NCBI GenBank assembly: GCA_910585135.1
Contig: CAJUEB010000023.1
Coordinates: forward strand, 1-18,040
Length of the DNA stretch: 18,040 nucleotides
Direction: 5' to 3'
Source: an uncultured Eubacteriales bacterium
Lineage (GTDB): Bacteria; Bacillota; Clostridia; Peptostreptococcales; Anaerovoracaceae
The first letter of the stretch is position 1. Every line of letters begins with the position of its first letter. Under the pieces are notes generated by a model that worked only from the letters and a program-made list of their open reading frames with translations, had not been told where the DNA came from and did no database searches. A program made the translations under genes and the position numbers. Shown here in pieces: positions 1-6,602 of this stretch.

Positions 1-42
1 CTTTTTTGTTAAAAATTCACGTTACGATTTCCAATCTGGCAC

Positions 43-71
43 TTGACGGGAGGAAAGAAAACGCATATAAT
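43..71 (+). promoter_or_regulatory. Sigma-A promoter upstream of ffs
   Basis: TTGACG at 43-48 and a perfect TATAAT at 66-71 are separated by 17 bp, so transcription should start near 78. This is about 88 nt upstream of the recognisable SRP RNA helix. A weaker candidate lies closer to the RNA: TTGATA at 113-118 and CAATAT at 137-142 with an 18-bp spacer. Which one makes the mature SRP RNA cannot be decided from sequence. A 9-bp hairpin with a TTC loop (76-96) would lie at the very 5' end of the longer transcript. Confidence 0.75.
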
Positions 72-165
72 GGACAAAGTTGGCTTCGCCAATTTTTCAG
101 AGGCCCGCTTTGTTGATATTCCGGCAATGTCACAAGCAATATGGCCTGCATAAATAAAAATATGG

Positions 166-325
166 AATTGCCTTTTGAACGCTCCGTCCGGTATGGTCTG
201 GGTCCTGCGCAATAAGACTCCGTGAACCTTGTCAGGTCCGGAAGGAAGCAGCAATAAGCGGAAGCTCTTATGTGCCGCAGATAAGCCTTCTCCTATGCCT
301 GCGGAGCTTTCAAAGGGCAATTTTT
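166..325 (+). ncRNA. ffs: Bacterial signal recognition particle RNA (4.5S-like)
   Basis: This RNA binds Ffh and targets nascent membrane and secreted proteins to the translocon. The conserved apical domain is plain at about 199-280: GGGTCCTGCGC, then GTGAACC, then GTCAGGTCCGGAAGGAAGC, which is the asymmetric loop and GGAA tetraloop that bind Ffh, followed by the closing strand GTGCCGCAG. Outside it, 166-191 (AATTGCCTTTTGAACGCTCC...) is complementary to 299-322 (...GGAGCTTTCAAAGGGCAATT), making a long helix-5-type hairpin. A T-run at 319-325 follows, so the outer stem may also act as terminator. I do not see the 5' Alu-domain signature of the long Bacillus type, so this looks like an Alu-less RNA of about 150-160 nt. 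The core is certain; the ends are inferred from the helix. It lies directly before dnaX, a common Firmicutes arrangement. Confidence 0.93.
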
Positions 326-347
326 CTGCACATTTGGAGGACTGAGA

Positions 348-2024
348 ATGTATACAGCTTTATACAGGACATATCGCCCGGAGGTATTCGATGAAATCCT
401 GGGGCAGGATCATATCGTAAAAATTTTAAAAAACCAAATCAATACGGACAGCGCCAGCCATGCATATTTGTTTTGCGGCACGAGAGGAACGGGAAAAACG
501 ACGACGGCGAGGATACTGGCAAAAGGCCTTAATTGCACTTCGGAGGGGCAGAAACCGTGCGGCGTATGCAGTGCTTGCCAGGCAATTAAAGCGGGCAGTT
601 TCATCGATGTTGTGGAAATAGATGCGGCTTCGAATAATGGTGTAGATAACATCCGGGAATTGCGGGAAACGGTAAAATATCCGCCCGTTGTTGGCAGGAA
701 GAAGGTTTATATTATAGATGAGGTTCATATGCTTTCTTCCGGTGCGTCGAATGCGCTTTTGAAAACGCTGGAAGAGCCGCCGGAATACGTTGTGTTTATT
801 TTGGCGACAACTGAGCCGCAGTCCTTGCCTGCCACGATTTTATCCAGGTGTATGCGGCTCGATTTCAGGCGCGTGCCGGAAGGCGTTTTGATTGCCGGAA
901 TGGCTGATATCTGCCAGAAAAAAGGAATCGCTGTATCAGAGGATGCGTTGCGGATCATTGCGGCCAATGCGGATGGTTCGGTGCGGGATGGACTGAGCAT
1001 CCTGGAACAGTGTACCGCAGGCGGAGACCGGGAGATCGAAGCGAAGGATGTCTTGGAATTCCTGGGTGCATCGGGGGAAGAAACCTTTGTGGAGCTGACC
1101 GATTTTGTGTGCAGGGGAAAGACCGCAGATGCGCTGGTTCTCTTGGATCGTGTCCTGTCAGATGGCAAAGATGTGCGGCAGTTTATGCGTGACTGGGTCA
1201 ATCATTATCGAAATCTTTTGATGACGAAATTCATGAGAAATCCGCAGGAAGTGGTAAATATGTCGGTTGAAAATATCGACAGGATAAAAGAGCAAGGCGA
1301 GCGCATCGAGCTTCATGACATCAACAGAGGGATCATGGAGCTTTCTGAAACGATGAGAGAGGCGAAATGGTCTACGCAGCCGCGAATATTGCTGGAACTG
1401 GCTATCGTAAAGTTGTCTTCGGGCCTATCCGCAGCAGCGGCAAGCAATGCCCAGGCGGTAAATCCGCAAGCAAGCCAGGCTGTGATTGCCCAGACGGAGC
1501 GGGGCAGGCAAGCCTCTGCCAGTCCAGGAAAAAAAGAAGCAGCCGTTTCCGCTGATCGAAAAGGTGGCCAGGATGCAGCCGTAGCAACATCGCAAACGAC
1601 AGATCTGCCTGGAGATTCGGATTCGTCCAATCCGCCTGGCACATCTGATCCGCCAGGTATGTTTGATGCATCCGGCGCGTCCGGTATGCCCGAACAATCT
1701 TATGACCTAGACGAGATCTGGAACGCCGTATTTGAAGATGGGGAAGCTGCCAAAGGGAGCTTTTACATGATCGGCAGCAGCGGGCGGCTGGTCGAAATAG
1801 AAGACGATTCCTTTACGATCGAAATGACCTCCGCGTCAATCGGGGAGCTTGCAGAATTAAACCGGAAGCTTCTGGAAACCCTCATGGAAAAGCACGCTGG
1901 AAAACGAAGAACAATGAAGCTGGTTTTGGCAGGCGGGAAAAAATCCGTGCAGGGAGAACAAGGCATTGAGGAAATCACCCGCAATGCAGAAGAACTGCTG
2001 GGAATCAATATTGAAATACAATAA
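348..2024 (+). CDS. dnaX: DNA polymerase III subunit gamma/tau (clamp loader ATPase)
   Basis: This is the clamp-loader motor of the replicative polymerase, which opens the beta clamp on DNA with delta and delta'. In the 558-residue product the Walker A motif GTRGTGKT is at residues 44-51, a zinc-binding set C63/C71/C74/C77 follows, the Walker B/DExH motif IDEVHM is at 123-128, sensor 1 ATTEP is at 153-157 and the SRC motif is at 166-168. Residues up to about 365 form the AAA+ and collar domains. Residues about 370-465 are a low-complexity Ala/Ser/Pro/Gly linker, and a short folded C-terminal part follows. The start has GGAGG at 337-341. It follows ffs with no separate obvious promoter and is probably read through from it; ybaB and recR follow closely. 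A slippery heptamer at 1529-1535 may yield a shorter gamma form. Confidence 0.97.
   Translation: MYTALYRTYRPEVFDEILGQDHIVKILKNQINTDSASHAYLFCGTRGTGKTTTARILAKGLNCTSEGQKPCGVCSACQAIKAGSFIDVVEIDAASNNGVDNIRELRETVKYPPVVGRKKVYIIDEVHMLSSGASNALLKTLEEPPEYVVFILATTEPQSLPATILSRCMRLDFRRVPEGVLIAGMADICQKKGIAVSEDALRIIAANADGSVRDGLSILEQCTAGGDREIEAKDVLEFLGASGEETFVELTDFVCRGKTADALVLLDRVLSDGKDVRQFMRDWVNHYRNLLMTKFMRNPQEVVNMSVENIDRIKEQGERIELHDINRGIMELSETMREAKWSTQPRILLELAIVKLSSGLSAAAASNAQAVNPQASQAVIAQTERGRQASASPGKKEAAVSADRKGGQDAAVATSQTTDLPGDSDSSNPPGTSDPPGMFDASGASGMPEQSYDLDEIWNAVFEDGEAAKGSFYMIGSSGRLVEIEDDSFTIEMTSASIGELAELNRKLLETLMEKHAGKRRTMKLVLAGGKKSVQGEQGIEEITRNAEELLGINIEIQ
1529..1535 (+). other. Candidate -1 slippery heptamer (A AAA AAA) in dnaX
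   Basis: Seven A residues are phased as A AAA AAA in the dnaX reading frame (codons 395 and 396 are both AAA, followed by GAA). This is the X XXY YYZ form needed for tandem tRNA slippage. A -1 shift would continue with AGA AGC AGC CGT TTC CGC and stop at TGA 1553-1555, giving a 402-residue protein that keeps the AAA+ and collar domains and loses most of the linker and the C-terminal domain. In Escherichia coli the gamma subunit arises this way at A AAA AAG, and in Thermus by polymerase slippage on an A-run. No strong downstream stem-loop is obvious; a short CAGC/GCTG pairing at about 1541-1555 is weak. Confidence 0.55.
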
Positions 2025-2045
2025 ATATCGAAGGAGAATGAAACA

Positions 2046-2399
2046 ATGGGAAGAGGAATGAAAGCCGGGAAAAAACCGAAAGCGCCGGGCATGGGAAATA
2101 TGCAGAAGCAGATGCAGCAAATGCAGGCAATGCAGCGAAAGATGGATGCGCTGCAAGCAGAAATTGACGAGATGGAAACGACCGCGACATCAGGCGGCGG
2201 CGCGGTAAGCGTTGTCGTATCGGGCAAGAAGGAAATCAAGGATATTCAAATCAAACCGGAAGTGGTAGACCCCGATGACGTGGAAATGCTGCAAGATCTG
2301 ATTTTAGTGGCGGCGAATGAAGCCCTGCGGCAGATGGAAGAAATTTCGCAGAACGAAATGAGTAAGCTGACGGCGGGACTCGGCATCCCGGGTCTGTAA
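2046..2399 (+). CDS. ybaB: YbaB/EbfC family nucleoid-associated protein
   Basis: This 117-residue protein belongs to the YbaB/EbfC family of small dimeric DNA-binding proteins that coat the nucleoid. The N-terminal part (residues about 15-45) is a Met/Gln-rich amphipathic segment of the coiled-coil type seen in the family. It is followed by the compact alpha/beta core with the typical AVSVVVSGKKEIKDIQIKPE strand region and VDPDDVEMLQDLILVAANEA helix. The start is supported by AAGGAG at 2030-2035. It lies between dnaX and recR, its usual place, with gaps of 21 and 14 nt, so the three are co-transcribed. Confidence 0.93.
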   Translation: MGRGMKAGKKPKAPGMGNMQKQMQQMQAMQRKMDALQAEIDEMETTATSGGGAVSVVVSGKKEIKDIQIKPEVVDPDDVEMLQDLILVAANEALRQMEEISQNEMSKLTAGLGIPGL

Positions 2400-2413
2400 A
2401 AACGGGGAAGTCC

Positions 2414-3013
2414 ATGAAGTATTATGCAAAGCCTTTAAACAAATTGATCAATGAGCTTTCCAAGCTTCCGGGAATCGGCGGCAAAACGGCTCAGCGGCTT
2501 GCTTTTCACATCTTGTCGATGGAGGATCAGGAAGCGTTGGCGCTGGCGGACGCGATCAGGACTGCTAAAACCTCAATGCAGTATTGCTCCGTATGCGGCA
2601 AACTTACTGATACTGACCCATGCGCCATTTGCATGGATGAAAGCCGGGACAAAAGCCTGATCTGCGTAGTCGAAAGCCCTAAGGATGTGGTAGCGATGGA
2701 AAAGATCCGGGAATACCGTGGATATTATCATGTGCTTCACGGCTGTATCTCGCCGATGGACGGCATTGGACCGGATGATATCAATCTCAAAAGCCTAATC
2801 ATAAGGCTTCAGGACGAAGCGGTAAAGGAGCTGATTATTGCGACGAACCCGAATATCGAAGGCGAGGCGACGGCCATGTATATCGCCAGGCTGATCAAGC
2901 CTTCTGGAATTATCGTTTCCAGGATCGCGCATGGCATACCGGTAGGCGGGGATTTGGAGTATGCGGATGAAGTGACGCTGCTCAAGGCGATGGAAGGCAG
3001 GCGTCAACTGTAA
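2414..3013 (+). CDS. recR: Recombination mediator protein RecR
   Basis: RecR works with RecO (and RecF) to load RecA on single-stranded DNA in gap repair. The 199-residue length is standard. An N-terminal helix-hairpin-helix occupies about 10-30 (LSKLPGIGGKTAQRLA), a four-cysteine zinc site is formed by C58, C61, C70 and C73, and a Toprim domain runs from about 81 to 175 with the ICVVESPKDVVAMEK motif and the acidic IATNPNIEGEATAMY segment. The start is preceded by GGGGAAG. It is the last gene of the dnaX-ybaB-recR operon; a tandem repeat and a strong terminator follow. Confidence 0.97.
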   Translation: MKYYAKPLNKLINELSKLPGIGGKTAQRLAFHILSMEDQEALALADAIRTAKTSMQYCSVCGKLTDTDPCAICMDESRDKSLICVVESPKDVVAMEKIREYRGYYHVLHGCISPMDGIGPDDINLKSLIIRLQDEAVKELIIATNPNIEGEATAMYIARLIKPSGIIVSRIAHGIPVGGDLEYADEVTLLKAMEGRRQL

Positions 3014-3110
3014 ATGACCTTGTTGACCTGGGCTTTCCGGCGTGTTTTGCGGATTTTGTTTTTCGCATGCAAGGGAGCTGAAGCGATGAAATGCCTGATG
3101 CGGCAGTGCA

Positions 3111-3187
3111 GAAATATGCAGGCTTGTCATAAAAAGCGGCAGTACGAAATATGCAGGCTTGTCATAAAAAGCGGCAGTACGAAATAT
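3111..3187 (+). repeat. 35-bp tandem direct repeat, 2.2 copies, 3' of recR
   Basis: Two identical 35-bp units lie head to tail at 3111-3145 and 3146-3180, each starting GAAATATGCAGGCTTGTCAT and ending AAAAAGCGGCAGTAC. A 7-bp partial third copy (GAAATAT) is at 3181-3187. The preceding stretch at about 3088-3112 (GAAATGCCTG, then GCGGCAGTGCAGAA) looks like an eroded earlier copy. The array sits between the recR stop and its terminator. The unit length is not a multiple of three and the only open frame across it (3014-3241) runs through the terminator, so it is most likely transcribed but untranslated. Confidence 0.9.
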
Positions 3188-3191
3188 AATG

Positions 3192-3224
3192 AAGGGATGA
3201 TAGTTTTATCGTCCCTTATTTTTT
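3192..3224 (+). terminator. Rho-independent terminator of the dnaX-ybaB-recR operon
   Basis: AAGGGATGAT at 3192-3201 pairs over 10 bp (one G-U) with ATCGTCCCTT at 3208-3217 around a 6-nt loop. ATTTTTTAT and further T-runs follow immediately. Confidence 0.9.
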
Positions 3225-3267
3225 ATATTTTTTTGCAGTGATGCGGATGATCTTGCAGGAGGGGTTC

Positions 3268-3537
3268 ATGGATTTTGGAATGGAAGCTGGTATTTTTTTA
3301 GTCTATACCGCGTGTCTGATGCTGATCTATTTTTTTGGAAAGTGGATGCTGATCCCGTTGAAAATTATCCTGAAAGTGTTGGTGAACAGCTTCCTGGGAG
3401 GCGTGGCTTTGATTTTGCTCAATTTGCTTTGTAATAATTTTGAGATTTTTTTACCGGTAAATATGATTACCGCCGTCATTGCAGGATTGCTTGGGATTCC
3501 TGGAGTCATTGGAATTCTAATATTTTTCAATTTGTAG
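3268..3537 (+). CDS. bofA: BofA-family pro-sigma-K processing inhibitor
   Basis: BofA is an integral membrane protein that holds the SpoIVFB protease inactive until the forespore signal arrives, so its presence points to an endospore former. The 89-residue product is almost wholly hydrophobic, with segments at about 8-28, 34-56 and 64-87, and ends with the family-type NMITAVIAGLLGIPGVIGI stretch. I chose ATG 3268 because AGGAGGGG lies at 3258-3264; an upstream GTG at 3238 in the same frame has no ribosome binding site and abuts the terminator. Placement after recR is typical of Firmicutes. The call rests on the C-terminal motif, size and position. No separate promoter was recognised. Confidence 0.82.
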   Translation: MDFGMEAGIFLVYTACLMLIYFFGKWMLIPLKIILKVLVNSFLGGVALILLNLLCNNFEIFLPVNMITAVIAGLLGIPGVIGILIFFNL

Positions 3538-3589
3538 TCTCTGTTTTGATACACATGATACTCATAAATAAGAACTTTTTTACAAAGCG

Positions 3590-3618
3590 TTGACATGGAG
3601 AATCTAAAGGCATATAAT
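3590..3618 (+). promoter_or_regulatory. Consensus sigma-A promoter of the APC permease
   Basis: TTGACA at 3590-3595 and TATAAT at 3613-3618 both match consensus exactly with a 17-bp spacer. Transcription should start near 3625, leaving a leader of about 85 nt. Confidence 0.85.
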
Positions 3619-3633
3619 TCAGTATACCCAAAA

Positions 3634-3659
3634 ATTTCAGAAAATTCGTTTTCCGAAAT
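3634..3659 (+). promoter_or_regulatory. Leader hairpin with TTCG loop upstream of the permease
   Basis: ATTTCAGAAAA at 3634-3644 pairs with TTTTCCGAAAT at 3649-3659, with one A-C mismatch, around a TTCG tetraloop. It begins about 10 nt after the predicted start of transcription and is not followed by a T-run, so it is a leader structure and not a terminator. Its function is unknown; mRNA stability or regulation are possible. Confidence 0.5.
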
Positions 3660-3709
3660 GGCAGGGTAAGGCATTATATAATAATTCTAAATTTGAAAAG
3701 GAGGTAGTT

Positions 3710-5260
3710 ATGTCAGAAGAAAAAAATGTTGTTGCGTCCGAATCAACAGAACTGAAAAGAGGTATTAAAGGCTGGCAGGTAGCCTTTATCGGCCTTGGCG
3801 GCGTAATCGGATCGTGTTATTTCTTGGGAGTTGGCTGGTGTATCCAGGTCATGGGACCGGCGGTATTCCTCGCTTTTGCAATCGTTGGCCTGATCGTATT
3901 TGGCCTGATGATCGCTTATGCGGAGCTTTTGGTCAACTTGCCGAGAAAAGGTTCGTTCGTTGCATACACAAATGAGTTTCTTGGACCGACAATGTCGGTT
4001 GGCATGGGATGGTCCTTCTGGTTCAACTGGGTATGCTATTGTCCGTCAGAAGCGATCGCTGTGTCCTATGTGCTGCAAGAATTGACCGGCAATAACAGCC
4101 CGGTGGCTTATGTGGCTTTTGCCCTTGGCGCATTAGCAGCACTTACGATCATCAACCTGTGTGCGGTTGATATTTTCGCCAAGATCGAATCAGGCTTGGC
4201 AATTACAAAGGTAATCGTTATCATCATATTTGTATTAGTTGGATTCGGTATCTGGGTAGGCATTTGGGGTACGCCTGACAGTGCGGTTTTAGGAGCGGTT
4301 GAAGATGGATTCAAGGGCTTCGGCATCAATTTCAGCGGAGACAGTGCATATAACATTATGTTCCCGAATGGATTCGCTATTTGCTTGGTTCTGATGGTAG
4401 TCGTTCTGGTTACCTTCCAGGGTACGGAAATCGTCGGCCTTGCTGCTGCCGAATCGCAAAATCCGGAAGAGTCCGTGCCAAGAGCATGCAGGAGCGTTAC
4501 ATATCGTATCGTTGGGCTGTATTTAGTTCCGATCCTTCTGGTTCTGCTTTTGTTCCCTACGGCTCTGGCAACAGATGCGACGCCGGTATTCTCCGATGTC
4601 ATGAAGGCATATGGATTCGACACCTTGGCTATCGTATTTCTGGCTATCGTATTCGTAGCGGCATTTAGCTGTGCGAATACAGGCTTCTATGGAACGGTAA
4701 GATGCCTTTACGGTCTTTCGGTTGAAGGCCTTGCTCCGAAATTCCTTTCTAAGGTTAACAAAAACGGGAATCCTAAGAATGCAGTATTGTTCACGCTGCT
4801 GTTCATGTGGATCGTTCTGGTACTGGGCTTGATTTCAGAGCTGACTGGAATGTTTGCGAGCCTGTACGGAACACTTCTGTCCCTGTCAGGTTTCACGGGA
4901 ACGCTGGCATGGGTAGGTATCATCGCCTCCCAGAAGCGTTTCAGAAGCAAGCTCAAGGCGAACGGATATGATCCTGACAAAGTTCTCAAGGCAAGAGTAA
5001 AACCAGGGATGTCATGGATTCCATGGTTTGCGATGATTGCACAGCTTATTTGCCTGATCATGCTGGCCTTCGGTGATATCATCGATCCGGAGGGCAATGC
5101 CGGCGGCGGTATCGTGATATTCTCCGTAGCGTGTGCGGCAGTAATCCTGCCGATGATCGGCTACAAGATTGCGAAGTCACAAGGCAAGCTGCGGGATGTG
5201 AATACGCTTGGTCATGATGAAAAGACGTTTGATGAGGCTTTCCCGCCAATCAATAAGTAA
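3710..5260 (+). CDS. APC-superfamily amino acid permease
   Basis: A 516-residue secondary transporter of the amino acid-polyamine-organocation type. The N-terminal cytoplasmic tail (about 20 residues) is followed by the first membrane helix with the unwound-helix motif GLGGVIGSCYFLG at about 28-40, which matches the GGxIGxxxF signature that contacts the substrate amino and carboxyl groups. About twelve hydrophobic segments follow, including the conserved loop YAELLVNLPRKGSFVAYTNEFLGP and the central FQGTEIVGLAAAESQNPEESVPRA motif of helix 6 and its following loop. The substrate cannot be read from sequence. AGGAGG at 3699-3704 supports the start. It is monocistronic, with its own consensus promoter and a bidirectional terminator. 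Confidence 0.9.
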   Translation: MSEEKNVVASESTELKRGIKGWQVAFIGLGGVIGSCYFLGVGWCIQVMGPAVFLAFAIVGLIVFGLMIAYAELLVNLPRKGSFVAYTNEFLGPTMSVGMGWSFWFNWVCYCPSEAIAVSYVLQELTGNNSPVAYVAFALGALAALTIINLCAVDIFAKIESGLAITKVIVIIIFVLVGFGIWVGIWGTPDSAVLGAVEDGFKGFGINFSGDSAYNIMFPNGFAICLVLMVVVLVTFQGTEIVGLAAAESQNPEESVPRACRSVTYRIVGLYLVPILLVLLLFPTALATDATPVFSDVMKAYGFDTLAIVFLAIVFVAAFSCANTGFYGTVRCLYGLSVEGLAPKFLSKVNKNGNPKNAVLFTLLFMWIVLVLGLISELTGMFASLYGTLLSLSGFTGTLAWVGIIASQKRFRSKLKANGYDPDKVLKARVKPGMSWIPWFAMIAQLICLIMLAFGDIIDPEGNAGGGIVIFSVACAAVILPMIGYKIAKSQGKLRDVNTLGHDEKTFDEAFPPINK

Positions 5261-5325
5261 ACAAACGGTTCGTAAAATGAGAAACAGTATCAGCGAATAA
5301 GAAAACGTATTGCTGATATGCAAAA

Positions 5326-5357
5326 GCGACAGTCTCCGGTGATCCGGAGGCTGTCGT
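5326..5357. terminator. Bidirectional terminator between the permease and trxB
   Basis: GCGACAGTCTCCGG at 5326-5339 pairs with CCGGAGGCTGTCGT at 5344-5357 around a TGAT loop. The flanks give CTTTCC on the plus strand and CTTTTGC on the minus strand, so the hairpin can serve both convergent genes. Confidence 0.8.
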
Positions 5358-5367
5358 GCTTTCCTGG

Positions 5368-6456
5368 TTATCTTAAATATTTGATGGCTTCCGTCGCGGC
5401 GACAGCTCCGTCTGATGCCGCAGTGACGAGCTGCCGGAGATCTTTTGTGCGGCAGTCACCGGCGGCGAATACGCCAGGTGCATTGGTATGACAGTTTTCG
5501 CCAGCGACGATGTAGCCGTGGGGATCAAGAGAAACGGCATCAGCGAAGGGCTGGTTTTGCGGGATTTGGCCGATGGCGACGAAAAGGGCGTCTATTTCCA
5601 GCTTTTCGGTGGAGTGGTTGATCGCATTCCCGAGCTGATTGCTGCCCGTATTTTCAAGCTGGCGGCTGGACATATTTTCGGCAGGCAGGCGATTATCGCT
5701 TGCGCCTGCGGCATTGCGCTTTGTATCATTATTTGCAGTGCAGCCGCTATCGGCATTGCTATTTTCCTTGGAAGGCTTGCCACTGCTTTGCCCGCAGGCG
5801 CATAGCTCGACTGATTGCAGCCTGTCTTTTCCATGCAGCGCGACGATTCGGCTGTTGAGCAACAATTGTATGTTATCGGTATCGTAGATGCGGTGTTGCA
5901 GGGATAAGTCCCCGGTAAAGACAGATCTTCGGTGGATCAGATAGACTTTTTTGCATAAAAGCGATAGGTAAAGCGCTTCCTCGAGGGCGGTATTGCCGCC
6001 GCCAACGACAGCTACGGTGCGATTTTTGTATAGCGCGCCGTCGCATGTGGCGCAATGGGAAATGCCATGCCCCAGGAGTTTATCTTCTCCGACAAGTCCC
6101 AGCTTTCGGCTTTCCGTGCCGGAAGCGATGATGACAGCCCGCGCGGAATAGAGCCTTTTTTTGCATATGACGCGCCAACAGCCGGAGGTAGCTTCTTTTT
6201 GCAGGCTGGTTACTTCATCTGTGACCTGCTCTGCGTTTAGCGCTTCGATCTGCGAATGCAGCTCGGTTGCGAACGCATATCCGCTGGCAGAGGAGAAAGC
6301 AGGATAGTTTTCTATTTCAGATGTGGATATGATCTGGCCGCCAAAAAAATTTTTTTCGACGATGAGGATTCGTTTTCCCAGGCGGCATCCGTATATAGCG
6401 GCAGTCATTCCTGCTGTGCCGCCGCCGATGATGATGATGTCGTAAATTTTTTCCAA
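5368..6456 (-). CDS. trxB: Thioredoxin-reductase-like FAD/NAD(P)-dependent oxidoreductase with an insertion
   Basis: A 362-residue flavoprotein of the low-molecular-weight thioredoxin reductase family, which passes electrons from NADPH through FAD to a redox-active disulfide. The FAD-binding GGGTAG is at residues 11-16, the active-site CATC at 135-138, the nucleotide-binding GGGNTA at 152-157, HRR (typical of NADPH use) at 175-177 and the second FAD motif FAAGDC at 330-335. The family is usually about 310 residues; the excess is a polar Asn/Ser/Gly/Glu-rich insertion at about 221-283 in the NADPH domain. The start codon is TTG, supported by GGAGGTG just upstream (minus strand of 6461-6467) and by the FAD motif beginning ten residues later. 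It is divergent from echA and convergent with the permease. No thioredoxin gene is nearby, so a paralogous function such as a ferredoxin- or glutaredoxin-type partner is not excluded. Confidence 0.82.
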   Translation of the reverse strand: MEKIYDIIIIGGGTAGMTAAIYGCRLGKRILIVEKNFFGGQIISTSEIENYPAFSSASGYAFATELHSQIEALNAEQVTDEVTSLQKEATSGCWRVICKKRLYSARAVIIASGTESRKLGLVGEDKLLGHGISHCATCDGALYKNRTVAVVGGGNTALEEALYLSLLCKKVYLIHRRSVFTGDLSLQHRIYDTDNIQLLLNSRIVALHGKDRLQSVELCACGQSSGKPSKENSNADSGCTANNDTKRNAAGASDNRLPAENMSSRQLENTGSNQLGNAINHSTEKLEIDALFVAIGQIPQNQPFADAVSLDPHGYIVAGENCHTNAPGVFAAGDCRTKDLRQLVTAASDGAVAATEAIKYLR

Positions 6457-6522
6457 AGGGCACCTCCGTGTTGAATTGCATTACGCCATAGTTTTCAGAC
6501 TATTGCGTGTATTGGTTAGGGG

Positions 6523-6552
6523 TTGATTATTGCATACATATATATATATAAT
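6523..6552 (+). promoter_or_regulatory. Promoter of the ech operon
   Basis: TTGATT at 6523-6528 and TATAAT at 6547-6552 with an 18-bp spacer, the -10 lying at the end of an alternating TA tract (6541-6550). Transcription should start near 6559. An imperfect inverted repeat, TAGCTATGA at 6552-6560 and TCATCAGCTA at 6571-6580, spans the start site and could be an operator. Confidence 0.7.
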
Positions 6553-6602
6553 AGCTATGAGAAATTTATTTCATCAGCTACATTTATTATTAGGAGGATT
6601 AT

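Noticed and set aside
76..96. Intrinsic terminator at the window start (hairpin plus T-run)
   Set aside because: It begins at the predicted start of the ffs transcript, too close to the promoter to end that transcript. It could end an upstream gene, but that gene is outside the window.
2046..2400. Minus-strand open frames opposite ybaB and echA
   Set aside because: They are shadows of strongly supported plus-strand genes, with no ribosome binding sites or family motifs.
3111..3187. CRISPR-like array
   Set aside because: The repeats are contiguous with no spacers and only two full copies.
3014..3241. 75-residue open frame directly after recR
   Set aside because: It has no ribosome binding site of its own, consists largely of the 35-bp tandem repeat read in shifting frames, and runs through the operon terminator.
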